Positions 1-12,000 of a DNA stretch of 64,000 bases are shown here, in pieces (the first letter of the stretch is position 1; every line of letters starts with the position of its first letter). The notes below the pieces were generated by a model. It saw nothing but the letters and a program-made list of their open reading frames with translations. It ran no database searches and was not told the DNA's origin. Location of the stretch: the NCBI GenBank assembly GCA_043228905.1, contig JBHGNT010000002.1, positions 7,192,001 to 7,256,000 of the forward strand. The letters run 5' to 3'. The position numbers and the translations under genes are program-made. This stretch comes from Azolla caroliniana. Taxonomy: Eukaryota; Polypodiophyta.

Positions 1-3000
1 GCAACCATTGGCCAATTGGCAATGCTCTATGTATTACTAACCATTGGAAGACATTTATTTTCATATCTTGCTTCCTTTTCCATAATGTTCCCCAAAACTT
101 TGTTAGGAATTCCGATGTGATCCCTTGGTGGTTCCAAAATTGACTAGCTCGTGGTGTAGTCCTACGTTGAGCTGCCAAAATGTGTCGTCCCATCTTAACT
201 GAATACTGAAAAAAACCATACCTTTTTCCCATACGATCAAACGGATCTTTCCACCAAAATTCTCCCGGATCCCATTGCAACCTTATCAAAGGTTTCTTTT
301 CAAAAACTCTCAGTTTCCAATGCTCCTTGACCGCCTCAACTTGTGGGTCGATGAGCCACTTAGATCCGTCATAAGCAAGGACCCTTATTTTAGAAAATGT
401 AGCATATTGCAAGATCTCTGTTTGTATCGTTGCACTACTTTTACTGCCATCTTCCTCCACCTCATAGTCTTGACATCGTCCGCAAGACAAATGTCCCCTT
501 ACCCCCACTAGCACTTAAAGCCTCGTAAGTGCTCCTTCCCACTTGGGAGGGTTAAAGGACCATATCGTAACATCAGAGTGCCCCAAAACTGACTGCACTT
601 GGTCCCACATAATCAGCCCCCCTCTCAAGGAAGACAAGAATTCTGATCTGTCATTTATATTCAGAGTATGAAATGATTTCCATCCATCAACGGACGCTCC
701 TGGCCCTACATCGAGCTTGGCCCAATCCAATCGCGTTCGGGACCCCAACATGTGCCCTGATGGCAAACGCATATTCGGATTCCACACTAAGTTTTGTCTC
801 AAGTATTCCTCCTCACATGTTGGTACACAATGTTCCAACCCTTTATGTACATGCTCCCATGCTCGTAGAAGACCATTAAAAAATTTGTCTTCCCAATTCC
901 TAGACATAACATGTTTCTTGTCTGGTATAAAAATCCACCTTATGCTATCAGCCCATAATCCACCCATCGACGGAGCACAACTATACAATCTTTGCATAAG
1001 TAATTGCTTCCAAGGAGCATGTCCTGGTAAAAGGCCACGAATTATTAGTTTTGCTAACAAGGCCATGCATTAGTCTAATGGATCTATAATCCCCAAACCA
1101 CCGTATTGTTTTGGGGTTATCAATGTACTCCAAGCCACCTTCGGTCTTACATGACTCTTATCTTCCCCAGCCCATATAAAATTCCTAACCAGCCTTCGAA
1201 TTTGTCCAATGCACGATTTTGAAAAGATCCAAGATGAGGCTATATACCACACCGTAGATAGTAGCACATGGTTGACAACTATCACTCTACCGGCCAAAGA
1301 TAGTTTAGCATGACTCCACAAGAATAACTTTTTCCTCAAAGTTAATAGTAATGGTGCAGCATGTAATTCTGGAACCAAATCAATCCCAACCTGCACTCCA
1401 AGATATCGAACCGCAACTCCTGTTTGAGTCCATTGGAAAGTATGATGCGGTGCCCAACAAGGCGGCGGCTCCTTGCTTACCCAAAATGCAACAGTTTTCT
1501 CCCAATTTAACTTAGCTCCAGCCGCTATACAAAACTGTGACAAAGCCCCTTGTACTTGTTGCAAATTCGTTAGAGTCCCATCCACATATAATGCAGTGTC
1601 ATCTGCAAATTCCGAGTCCAATATATCTTGTCCATGCATTGGCATTGCCAAACCACGGAAGCCTATAGATTGTGATGATATAAATGCATGCATTGCTTCC
1701 GCAAACAGAAGGAACAAAAATGGTGCAAGTGGACAGCCTTGGCGAACTAATCGAGTAATGTTAAAATGAGGTCCTACTGCACCTGCCAACAACACCTGAC
1801 TGTGTGCATTTCTATAAAGACAAGAAACACCTTTAATCCATGCCGTGTTGAAGCCCAAGTGATGCATAGTACCTTCCAAAAAATTCCAGTCAACCCTATC
1901 ATACGCTTTCTCAAAATCTAAAAGCAACACGGCTAGATTTTGTTTGTTTTTTACCGCTACTGCAATAGCCTCCCAAAATGTAAAAACATTATCCATAATA
2001 CTCCTTTCCCTCATAAAACCAGTTTGCGATACATGAATTATCTTTGGTGATACCTCTTGTAACCGAGAACTAAGCAACTTTGCAAATAGCTTATAACTAG
2101 TATTCAAGAGGGTGATTGGCCTCCACTTACGAATATCTTCTGAAACTCCTTTTGTTTTAGGTATAAGATAAATAAGCCCCTCAGATAACGACATGGGCAT
2201 CTCTCCACTTTCAAACATATGTTGGTAAGCATCTTTTAAGTCTTTCTTCAGTATCCCCCAATATTTCTTGTAGAATTTAGGTGTAAGTCCATCCACTCCA
2301 GGACAACTATTGTCCGATAAAGAGTGTAGCGCTTGTTCCAACTCCAATTCTGTAATAGGTGACAACAATGAATCTTGCATTGCTTGAGTAACCTTGGGTT
2401 GAATTTCCGCCCAGACCTTCATTCTATTTTGGCTTATCTCCTCAGAGATAGGCTCTTCTGACAAAAGGGTAGCGTAGAATTTCGTGGCAATTACCCGCAC
2501 AACATTTGGATCCATTTCAAGTTCGCCATTTTCATTCCGCAAACAACAGGTTACATTACAGACTCTTTTGGGGCCTTTAATATTAAAAAATTGTTTTGTA
2601 CATCTATCCCCAATTTGCGTCCATCTTGAAGCAGAGTTGTGATACCTAAATTGACTACGACATTCTTCCATATGTTGAACTTGTTTTCGGGCTTCTTCAA
2701 GATGTGAAGCTATCCACGCACACTCTGGTCGACCCTGTTGCAATCTTTGCAAAGATATCAATCTTGCCCTCATCCCTCTTTCCTTCTCCAGATATTCCAT
2801 ATATTCAGATCTTGATTTTAACGCAAAATATTGTGATATCTCCGTCAAAGCACAAGCCACTTTGATTGTAATGGGAGCATCCATATTATCTTTGTTCTGC
2901 CAAATATCTGTCACTTGATTATACCATCTATCATGTAACATTACTTTTTCGGGTATCCTAAATCGTATGGACTCCCTTTTCGATTGCCCAAAGGTTCTCA

Positions 3001-3748
3001 ATATAACAGGAGCATGATCAGAGAAAGTTGTGCCTGGCATAATAGTGATATTTCCCCCATTTAAGACAAAGGCCTCCCCCACATAAAATCTATCCAATCT
3101 TGAAAGATTGGTTCCAGCTATTCTCCTATCCGAACGTGAGAAACTCAAGGAATTCTGAGATCTATAAACATTAGGCATATGCCATGCATCAAAAATACTC
3201 AATTTCAAACACATCCGTTCCCATACTGCTAATTCCTCCCCATGAATTGTTGAAACACTCCCACCTTTCCTATCCTCTGGGTCCTCAAGCATATTAAAAT
3301 CCCCTGCAGCACACCAATGAGACACATTTGGTAATGCATTTGTAATTTCACACCAAAAGTGTTTCCTAGCCGATGCATGATTTGGCGCGTAGATATTCAA
3401 GTAACCCCAAGTTGTATGTAAATCTTGTAATACAATATATTGTGCTCGTCCTGGCACAATGATCTCTTTGCATATAATACTTGATTTCCAATGATGTGCA
3501 ATTGCCATACACACCCCGCCTTGTGTACCACTAGTGCCAATAGCCGGGGACCAAAACATCTCCCAACTACCAGGTAATATAGTGCCATAGTTCCTTATTC
3601 TTTGCTCATTCAAATGATGTTCTTGAAACATCATAATGTCCAACGATCCATTCGTGAGACACTTTTGTAATTCCTGCCTTAACCTACCTCTATATCTTCG
3701 GTATAAGGGACCTCCCAAGCCCTGAACATTCCATGTGAGGAGCCTCAT
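1..3748 (-). pseudogene. LINE copy A ORF2: endonuclease plus reverse transcriptase, with nonsense codons, partial
   Basis: Starts at ATG 3748 with MRLLTWNVQGLGGP, the usual N-terminus of plant LINE ORF2. Endonuclease motifs are QEHHLNE (catalytic Glu), GDFNMLEDPEDR and SDHAPV (Asp-His). Reverse transcriptase motifs are LLLDFEKAYDRVDW, RQGCPLAPFLFLLFAEA and the catalytic FADD. The frame is open for about 890 codons to a TAA at 1070-1072, then continues in the same frame to a second TAA at 515-517, then on towards the window start. Copy B has CAA at both sites, so each is a C-to-T nonsense change and not a true end. The remainder is homologous to the zf-RVT region of copy B. Confidence 0.88.
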
Positions 3749-3750
3749 CA
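3746..3750 (-). promoter_or_regulatory. TGATG stop/restart overlap between LINE ORF1 and ORF2
   Basis: The ORF1 stop TGA (3750-3748) shares its last base with the ORF2 start ATG (3748-3746). Such overlaps support termination-coupled reinitiation in some LINEs, for example silkworm SART1 with UAAUG. The coupling here is inferred. Confidence 0.6.
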
Positions 3751-5493
3751 ACAATTGTTAGAGGCCGAACCGGACCCGATCCTACGAGTCTTAGAGGATG
3801 GTTCCACGGAGCTTACGCCACCCCCATCTCCCATAATCACCATTTGGCTTTTGAGTATGTCACAACCTTCTTTAATGAATCTCCAATGATGATGGGCCCG
3901 AGCCTTGGCTTGGCTTTCCGGCACATCATCTTCATGAATATAAACATATCCAAAATCAAACAATATATCGGAAGGTACATCCAATACAACATGCTTGCGG
4001 TTCATTGCATCCAAATACGGAACCACTAAACAACTTGCATTCTCTAACCCCCTCAATATTGTTTCCCCCAATTGAGGATTTTGCACGTATTTGGCAAAAT
4101 ACAAAACTTGTCCTCTCATGGCCAACATAACATTCGGTTGATTCCATATGTCATTTCTCTCATAACCACATAATGGAAAGGAATAACCGACCAATGAGTT
4201 TTCCACTTGTTTTTGTCTAAATAAAACATGGACCCTTATTGCATTGGGTTCATGAACATCTTTAACACCCAAATGTTTTGTGAACTCATGCCCAAAGGGG
4301 GCTGCATAATCAAGTATGGAAAAGCCACCATTTCCGGTATCCTCCTTCAACATCCCACATGTTCTTATTGTGATCGCATTATCCAATTTTTGTGATTGTA
4401 TTGTTCTTTTTGAACGAAATGTTTTTGCCTTGACACATCCATCATTTGGTTGGGTGGTACTAACAATTTTCCCCCTTATCTCAGTAGTGGATGTTGGTTG
4501 TTCTTGTGTATCAATTTCTATGTCCAATGCATTATACGCATTAGGGGTGAGACACGTCTCTTGCATAGGCACCGTACGTGTCTTGCATCCATGTTTAGCC
4601 TTTACATTTATCCATTGAGTGTCTCTTGTTTCCCCTTGTGCCCGTACACCCATACAATCTGAGGATAGTTTCTCTTGACATTTATCTGCCTCATGCCCTT
4701 CTTGTTTACAATATTCGCAACAACGTTTTTTTTCCCCCAATTTAATATTTCTCCTTAGGCAATTCTTGGCTAAATGTCCCATTTGCCGACAATAGAAGCA
4801 TTGTCCAGGGAGCCCGGCAAACTCCACCTTTTGTTCTATAAAATCCCCTTCTTCATTTGGTAGCCTTACCTTTGTCGGTAAGTTTTCGAGTGATTCTACC
4901 AAGATTCGGGCTGACGGAAATCCTGACATTTTACTTAATCGCATAGCCATACTTTCTTGGACCCTCACTACAGTTCCGATCCTTGAAGCTATTGCTTCAA
5001 GCATCGGTAAATACTCCTTACGTAATCCCGGGAAGACAATCGTTAACGGAAATATCCGATCTCCTTTCCGTATTGCCTCCACCGGATTAAAACCTTGTTT
5101 CCAAGGCATCACAAATGCACGGGCACCTCTTACATCAAGAGGACTATGCTCCAACATTATTCCCACTGATTCGATTGTATCCAATTCCACATGATAAAAT
5201 CCTCGTCCCATGAATTGGACATCTATTATTCTACCAATTAATCCATGCATAGATGCTTGTAATAAATCTTTACACTCACCTCTATTCGGCCGAGCTCCCA
5301 CCACTCTGCAGATCACCGAGAGTTGAGTTAGGCGCTGAATCTCTGATTTGAATTCAGCCTCTTCTTCTGTCGAGAATACGATCGGTAGAGGCCGCTCCTC
5401 AGATTCTGTTGGCGGGGCTGCTTCTTTAGAGTTCCCCTGTTGTGTCGTTGAGGTGGCTCTCTGCTGCGTTCTCTCTCTTCCCTGTTCCTCCAT
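3748..5493 (-). CDS. LINE copy A ORF1, RNA-binding Gag-like protein with two zinc knuckles
   Basis: Open frame of 581 residues. The ATG at 5493 is the first in-frame methionine; the frame is open 5' of it only through a TTG. An RRM-like region of the plant LINE DUF4283 type lies at about residues 30-170. It is followed by two CX2CX4HX4C zinc knuckles, CFYCRQMGHLAKNC and CEYCKQEGHEADKC, near residues 230-270. The C-terminal part has no domain I recognise. By family, ORF1 binds the LINE RNA and forms the ribonucleoprotein that carries ORF2. The stop overlaps the ORF2 start as TGATG. The frame is uninterrupted although ORF2 has decayed, so the copy may be fairly recent. Confidence 0.85.
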   Translation of the reverse strand: MEEQGRERTQQRATSTTQQGNSKEAAPPTESEERPLPIVFSTEEEAEFKSEIQRLTQLSVICRVVGARPNRGECKDLLQASMHGLIGRIIDVQFMGRGFYHVELDTIESVGIMLEHSPLDVRGARAFVMPWKQGFNPVEAIRKGDRIFPLTIVFPGLRKEYLPMLEAIASRIGTVVRVQESMAMRLSKMSGFPSARILVESLENLPTKVRLPNEEGDFIEQKVEFAGLPGQCFYCRQMGHLAKNCLRRNIKLGEKKRCCEYCKQEGHEADKCQEKLSSDCMGVRAQGETRDTQWINVKAKHGCKTRTVPMQETCLTPNAYNALDIEIDTQEQPTSTTEIRGKIVSTTQPNDGCVKAKTFRSKRTIQSQKLDNAITIRTCGMLKEDTGNGGFSILDYAAPFGHEFTKHLGVKDVHEPNAIRVHVLFRQKQVENSLVGYSFPLCGYERNDIWNQPNVMLAMRGQVLYFAKYVQNPQLGETILRGLENASCLVVPYLDAMNRKHVVLDVPSDILFDFGYVYIHEDDVPESQAKARAHHHWRFIKEGCDILKSQMVIMGDGGGVSSVEPSSKTRRIGSGSASNNC

Positions 5494-5588
5494 CTCGTTT
5501 TCAATATCTCCTATACATCGATACAAAAATGTACATATTGTATTGTAATGTATTACTTTCGTTTATTGTATGTATGGCCTATGTGTAT

Positions 5589-5753
5589 GATTGTATATGT
5601 TATGTGTGTGTGTGTATGTATGTATGTATGTATGTATGTGTAAATGTGTATGTGTGTAAGTGTATATATGTGTATATAGGTATGTGTGTATGTATGTATG
5701 TATGTATGTATGTATGTATGTATGTATGTATGTATGTATGTATGTATGTATGT

Positions 5754-5788
<35 letters not shown>
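5589..5788. repeat. TATG tetranucleotide and TG dinucleotide microsatellite
   Basis: Runs of TATG/GTAT, about 17 near-perfect units at 5687-5755, followed by a TG run to 5788. Long open frames of Tyr/Val/Cys or His/Thr/Ile here are by-products of the repeat and not genes. Confidence 0.95.
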
Positions 5789-5792
<4 letters not shown>

Positions 5793-5839
5793 TTTATGTG
5801 TTGGTTTATGTATGTGTGCATTATGTATGTATGATGTTT

Positions 5840-8800
5840 TCTTTTTGGAAAAATATCCTTTCATTAGTTATGAACAATTATTACAATAAAAACTGACCTA
5901 CCATCAAGCTACCATTGATCTGGTGCATTTTTCCTTAGGTCCCATCCCTCAAGGATAAATAGTATGAACACTCCACCACTCCTTAACCAAGTTATGTGAT
6001 TGGTGGTGGGAACAACCATACTGATGGTGCTAAGCACCCTTTAGGTCTTGAATTTTGTACTGTGAGAAAAGGGGCTTCTTCCAATAGGCAATAAATTCGA
6101 GACGTTGCAACACTGCAACATCTGTCTCACCTTTAATATCCTAATACCACCCTTTCAAGGTATGTACCATCTCCATCCAGACATTCCGTACACTTTCCAC
6201 TGGATGAATAGTAGTATTACCAAACACCTTAGAACACCTAGCAGTCCAAATAAACCACATTGTGGTGGTGCATAGTAGCTCCCATACTTCTTGCATTGTC
6301 TTTAACATGTAAGGAGCCTCCAGTTGACTTCATCGCACCATTATTATCATTCCTCTTTGAATTCTAATAATCGTGTCATTTGGGCATGCCTCATACGGCC
6401 ACGTCACTTGTGCCATTGTAGCCCATACTACCATACCCCACGAAAACTTGCAATCCCTAAACATATAGGCAAGAACTCGGAACACTCGTCTCCAAACTTG
6501 TTGTGCAGCATGACATTCCCACAAGCAATGTTTCAATGTCTCCATCTGACAACTACAATAGATGCATGCGGTCGGTGCAGTTGATTGTTGCAACCATTTG
6601 CCAACTGGTAATGCTCTATGTATTACTAGCCATTGGAAGACATTTATTTTCATATATTGCTTCCTTTTCCATAATGTTCTCCAAAACTTTGTTACGAATT
6701 CGGATGTGATCCCTTGGTGGGTCCAAAATTGACTAGCTCGTGGTGTAGTCCTACGTTGAGCTGCCAAAATGTGTCGTCCAATCTTAACTGAGTACTGGAA
6801 AAAACCACACCTTTTTCCGCACGATCAAACGGATCTTTCCACCAAAATTCTCTCGGATCCCATTGCAACCTTATCAAAGGTTTCTTTTCAAAAACTCTCA
6901 ATTTCCAATGCTCCTTGACTGCCTCAACTTGCAGGTCGATGATCCATTTAGATCCGTCATAAGCCAGGACCCTTATTTTAGAAAATGTAGCATATTGCAA
7001 GATCTCTGTTTGTATCGCTGCTCTACATATACTGCCATCCTCCTCCACATCATAGTCTTGACATCATCTGCAAGACAAATGTCCCCTTACCCCCACTAGC
7101 ACTTGAAGCCTCGTAAATGCTCCTTCCTAGTTGGGAGGATTAAAGGACCATACCGTAGAGGCTGAGTGCCCCAAAACCGACTACACCTGGTCCCACATAA
7201 TCAGCCCCCCTCTCAAGGAAGACAAGAATTCTGATTTGTCATTTATATTCAGAGTATGAAATGATTTCCATGCATCAACGGACGCTCCTGGCCCTACATC
7301 GAGCTTGGCCCAATCCAAGCACGTACGGGACCCCAACATGTGCCCTGAGGGCAAACGCATATTCGGATTCCACACTAAGTTTTGTCTCAAGTATTCCTCC
7401 TCACATATTGGTACACCATGTTCCAACCCTTTATGTACATGCTCCCATGCTCATAGAAGACCGTTAAAAATTTTGTCTTCCCAATTCCTAGTCATAACAT
7501 GATTCTTGTCTGGTATAAAGATCCACCTTATGCTATCAGCCCATAATCCACCCGTCGGCGGAGCACAACGATACAATCTTTGCATAAGTAATTGCTTCCA
7601 AGGAGCATGTCCTGGTAAAAGGCCACGAACTATTAGCTTTGCTAACAAGGCCATCCATTGGTCTAATGGATCTATAATCCCCAGACCACCGTATTACTTC
7701 GGGGTTATTAGTGTACTCCAAGCCACCTTTGCTTTTACATGACTCTTATCCTCCCCTGCCCATATAAAATCCCTAACCAGCCTTCGAATTTGTCCAATGC
7801 ACGATTTTGAAAAGATCCAAGATGAGGCTATATACCACACCGTAGATAGTAGCACATGGTTGACAACTATCACTCTACCGGCCAAAGATAGTTTAGCATG
7901 GCTCCACAAGAATAACTTTTTCCTCAAAGTTAATAGTAATGGTACAACATGTAATTTTGGAACCAAATCAATCCCAACCTGCACTCCAAGATATCGAACC
8001 GCAACTCCTCTTTGAGTCCACTGGAAAGTATGATGCGGTGCCCAACAAGGCATCGGTTCCTTGCTCACCCAAAATGCAACAATTTTCTCCCAATTTAACT
8101 TAGCTCTAGATGCTATACAAAATTGTGACAAAGCCCCTTGTACTTGTTGCAAATTCGTTAGAGTCCCATCCACATATAATGCAGTGTCATCTGCAAATTC
8201 CGAGTCCAATATATCTTGTCCATGCATTGGCATTTCCAAACCACACAAGCCTATAGGTTGTGATGATATAAATACATGCATTGCTTCCGCAAACAAAAGG
8301 AACAAAAATGGTGCGAGTGGACATCCTTGGCGGACGGATCGAGTAATGTTAAACCGAGGTCCTACTCCACCTGTCAACAACACCTGATTATGTGCATTTC
8401 TATAAAGACAAGAAACACCCTTAATCCATGCCGTGTTGATACCCAAGTGATGCATAGTACCTTCCAAAAAATTCCAGTCAACCCTATCATACGCTTTCTC
8501 AAAATCTAAAAGCAACACGGCTAGGTTTTGTTTGTTTTTTACCGCTATTGCAGTAACCTCCCAAAATGTAAAAACATTATCCATAATACTCCTTTCCCTC
8601 ATAAAACCAGTTTGCGATACATGAATTATCTTTAGTAATACCTCTTGTAACCGAGAACTAAGCAACTTAGCAAATAGTTTATAACTAGTATTCAAGAGGG
8701 TGATTGGCCTCCACTTACGAATATCTTCTGAAACCCCTTCTGTTTTAGGTATAAGATAAATAAGCCCCTCAGATAACGACATGGGCATCTCTCCACTTTC

Positions 8801-9462
8801 AAACATATGTTGGTAAGCATCTTTTAAATCTTTCTTCAGTATCCCCCAATATTTCTTGTAGAATTTAGGTGTAAGTCCATCCACTCCAAGACAACTATTG
8901 TCTGATAAAGAGTGTAGCGCTTGTTCCAACTCCAATTCTATAATAGGTGACATTAATGAATCTTGCGTTGCTTGAGTAACCTTGGGTTGAATTTCTGCCT
9001 AGACCTTCATTCTATTTTGGTTGATATCCTCAGAGATAGGCTCTTCTAACAAAAGGGTAGCATAGAATTTCGTGGCAATTTCCCGTACAACATTTGGATC
9101 CATTTCAAGTTCGCCATTTTCATTCCGCAAACAACAGGCTACATTAGAGACTCTCTTGGGGCCTTTAATATTAAAAAATTGTTTTGTACATCTATCCCCA
9201 ATTTGCGTCCATCTTGAAGCAGAATTGTGATACCGAAATTGACTACGACATTCTTCCATATGTTGAACTTGTTTTCGGGCTTCTTCAATATGTGAAGCTA
9301 TCCATGCACACTCTGGCCAACCCTGTTGCAATCTTTGCAAAGATATCGATCTTGCCCTTATCCTTCTTTCCTTCTCTTGATATTCCATATATTCAGATCT
9401 TGATTTTAACACAAAATATTGTGATATCTCCGTCAAAGCACAAGCCACTTTGATTGTAATGG
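5840..9462 (-). mobile_element. 5'-truncated LINE, copy B, with 13-bp target duplication
   Basis: Same family and orientation as copy A. Homology starts abruptly inside ORF2 at 9462 and runs to a short A-rich tail at 5840. The 13-mer ATGTATGATGTTT flanks it at 5827-5839 and 9463-9475, a perfect target-site duplication. Truncation at the 5' end and the duplication length are typical of target-primed reverse transcription. The 3' UTR is about 300 bp (6140-5840). Confidence 0.92.
6141..9462 (-). pseudogene. LINE copy B ORF2 remnant (RT and zf-RVT)
   Basis: Begins downstream of the endonuclease and keeps most of RT, including LLLDFEKAYDRVDW and FADDTALYV in the frame 8953-7694. The final part (6767-6330) holds the zf-RVT signature CIYC..ETLKHCLWECHAAQQVW. 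The frame ends at TAG 6141-6143. Interruptions include TGG-to-TAG changes near 8999 and 7128 and a frameshift near 6815. Copy A keeps the ancestral base at several of these sites, so comparing the two gives the consensus. Confidence 0.88.
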
Positions 9463-9539
9463 ATGTATGATGTTTGTACTTATGTGTACTTGTAAAATAT
9501 TTGTAGAGTAGTTGTGGCAGCCCCGACAGAGAATAATGG

Positions 9540-9735
9540 TGAGCAAAAGCGGCACGACAAGGCAAGTGGCGGCGGCGGCGGCAAAACGAGAACAAAGGCG
9601 GTGGCAAAACAAGAATGGAGGCGACAAAACGAGATCAAAGGCAGCAAAACGAGGACAAAAACAACTAGGGGAGAAGAGGCGACAACGGCAATGAGGAGAG
9701 AAGAGGAGGGAGCAAAGGAGGCGGCAAAAATCTAA
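9540..9735 (+). repeat. Purine-rich GCAAAACGAG repeat patch
   Basis: Imperfect tandem copies of a GCAAAACGAGNACAAAGGCG-like unit of about 22-30 bp. All three forward frames are nearly open because stops are rare in this composition. Encoded peptides would be Lys/Ala/Gly-rich and match no domain I recognise, so I treat it as a repeat. Confidence 0.6.
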
Positions 9736-9739
9736 ATTA

Positions 9740-9817
9740 AAAAAAGATGAATGTTTGAATGTTATGTTTAGTATGCATGTATGTTATGTATGTATGTGCA
9801 AATAATGTATGCATGAA

Positions 9818-9871
<54 letters not shown>

Positions 9872-10281
9872 TATATGTATGTAATGTATGCATAAAATAT
9901 GTATGCTTGCATGAATAAACATGAATGAATGAATATATGAATGTACATATGTAATATGTAATGTATGTATATTTGTATGTGTGTGTGGATATTTGTTTGT
10001 AATATGTATGTATGTAAGTATGTGTATGTACATGTAGCAATGTATAAAAGACTATATATGTATGTCCATGTACATATGTGTATGCATATATGCATATGCA
10101 AATGTACATGATTCAATGTGTATGGAGATGTGATTGTAATATGTGCATAATATATATGTATATATATGTGTATGTATATGTAGCAATGTATAAATGAATA
10201 TATGTATGTCCATGTATGAATGTACATATGTGTATGCATATATCCATATGTAATGTATGTGTATGTATAAAAGACTATATG

Positions 10282-10321
<40 letters not shown>

Positions 10322-10700
10322 CCTAATATATGTATGTATGTATGTATGTACATATGTGTATGTACATGTAGCAATGTATAAAAGACTATATGTAAGTCCA
10401 TGTACGAATGTACATACGTGTATGCATATATGCATATGCAAATGAACATGATTCAATGTGCATTGATGTGTGATTGTAATATGTGCATAATATCTATGTA
10501 TATATCTGATGTATATATGTGTATGTATTTGTATCAATGTATAAATGAATATATGTATGTCCATGTACGAATGTACATATGTGTATGCATATATCCATAT
10601 GACAATGTACATGATTCTAATGTATGTATATGTAGCAATATATAAATGAATATAGGTATGTCCATGTACGAATGTACATATGTGTATGCATATGTAATGT
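9740..10700. repeat. TATG-rich minisatellite with AT and GT runs
   Basis: Contains an AT run at 9820-9870 and a GT run at 10285-10318. A longer unit of roughly 150-190 bp recurs about five times, recognisable by TGTAGCAATGTATAAA near 10035, 10180, 10370, 10525 (as TGTATCAATG) and 10630, each followed by a TGTCCATGTA element. Long minus-strand frames rich in His-Thr-Tyr-Ile are products of this repeat. Confidence 0.85.
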
Positions 10701-10736
10701 AATGGTCTTCTTTGTGAGTTTAGTTCATGCATCAAG

Positions 10737-10975
10737 CATATACTCATCTAATAGTGTTTGACAAAACCCACTCCAATGTATGTAGAATCTTTCTTGAAAT
10801 TCAGCTACCTTTACTTGAACCTCTAGAGTCACCACTCTATTGAACTAAGCCACCATGTGTAGCCTAGTTCCACATGGTTTGGTCATTTCATACTCATAGA
10901 CCTCCAAAAATGTCATGATGTCTTCATCATAGAATTGATCAATCTTTTGAATAACTGACTATGCAACAAGTGTCA
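10737..10975 (-). pseudogene. Remnant of a retrotransposon gag domain
   Basis: On the minus strand a frame with two internal stops reads IQKIDQFYDEDIMTFLEVYE, then further Gag-like sequence through VAEFQERF. The pattern (helix, FLExYEYEM, FNRVV, EFxERF, LLDEY) is the same as in the gag of the LARD element at 47739-49061. It is short and decayed; no LTR could be assigned to it. Confidence 0.45.
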
Positions 10976-11189
10976 ACTCATTTCCCCCTCAAGTAAGTAG
11001 AGTAATTTCTATATAGAATTTTGTAGAACCAGATCGAAAATTCTGAATGGTTATTACATTACTAAGGCAACTTGTGTGTACCCCACCCACCTTTTCTCGA
11101 GGCCTAGATTTATTTATCTACCCTCTTTTATTTAATTTAAATGGTCATATTTTTTTAGTATTAGTATCTATTCTCTTTCCAAATGAGTG

Positions 11190-11305
11190 GAACTTTTAGG
11201 GTAAGCTCGACGGGGGGCATGACCTGTTGCACCAGCAATAGAGAAAGAATCGGTGGTTTCCTTTGCGGAGACAAGATTTGAACCAATCATTTAATTTCTC
11301 TTTGT
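11190..11305 (-). mobile_element. tRNA-derived SINE-like fragment
   Basis: Reverse complement contains a B-box-like GGTTCAAATC (about 11275-11284), then GTCTCCGC, GCTGGTGCAACAGG and CCCCCCGTCGAGCTTACCC. This layout resembles tRNA-derived plant SINEs of the Au type. No clear A box or target duplication was found. Confidence 0.4.
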
Positions 11306-12000
11306 TCTTGTATATTTGACACATGTAAATAATCAAATATGTGATTATGTAGTGCGGAAATAGATTAGAGGGGTGTGTGTGTGTGTGTGTGTGTGTGTAT
11401 GAGAGAATAAACACAAGATAGACAAAAAAAATAGAAACTGCATATCCACAAGAAAGAACAACAATCTACTATTACAAAGAGAGAGAGGAGGGTGTTGAGT
11501 TGGTGGTCGAGGAACCATGGAAAGATTGGTCATTTGGTAATGGGAAATCGATTTATGTGGTGCACACTAATGATGTGTACCATAAGTTGGTTGAAGATAG
11601 AGCTTGGTTAGCAAATAAGGTGTTGGATACATGGAGCATTACTAGAAATGTGAAGTGGTGGCGTAGAGTTTTAGATGCAAGGTGGTAGTCTCATCTTCCA
11701 TTCCGTGCAAAGGTGTTTCTTTGGCATGCCATAGTTGGTGGGTTGCCTTTGGTGGTGGCCTTAAAACGAAGAGATATTTCGAATGGGACATGTTTTTTCT
11801 ATATGGTGGTTGAAGAAGATGCCAGACATAGGTTCATTACATGTTCGGTTGCTAAGGCCATTTGGGTGATTATGTCACAAATTTGGGCATCGATAACAGG
11901 AAATATTTTGTCACCTTATAAATGGGTTTTTATGGATGAGGATAAAGTTATGCCCACACCATCGTATAAGGTGGTTTTTGATTACCTTAGATATTGGCGG

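Larger units (their letters stand above)
1..5546 (-). mobile_element. L1-type LINE, copy A (3' end outside window)
   Basis: Non-LTR retrotransposon read on the minus strand, with ORF1 (5493-3748) followed directly by ORF2 (3748 to the window edge). ORF2 has an APE-type endonuclease, reverse transcriptase and the start of a C-terminal zinc region, the order of plant L1-clade LINEs. It aligns closely along its ORF2 with LINE copy B (5840-9462). The 3' UTR lies before base 1. The 5' limit is not sharp: sequence between ORF1 and the microsatellite at about 5589 shows no boundary, so 5546 is approximate. Confidence 0.9.

Noticed and set aside
5553-5864. Long frames of His-Thr-Tyr-Ile or Met-Tyr-Val-Cys repeats (also 9737-10747)
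   Set aside because: Pure translation of TATG/TG microsatellites on either strand; no domain, no codon bias.
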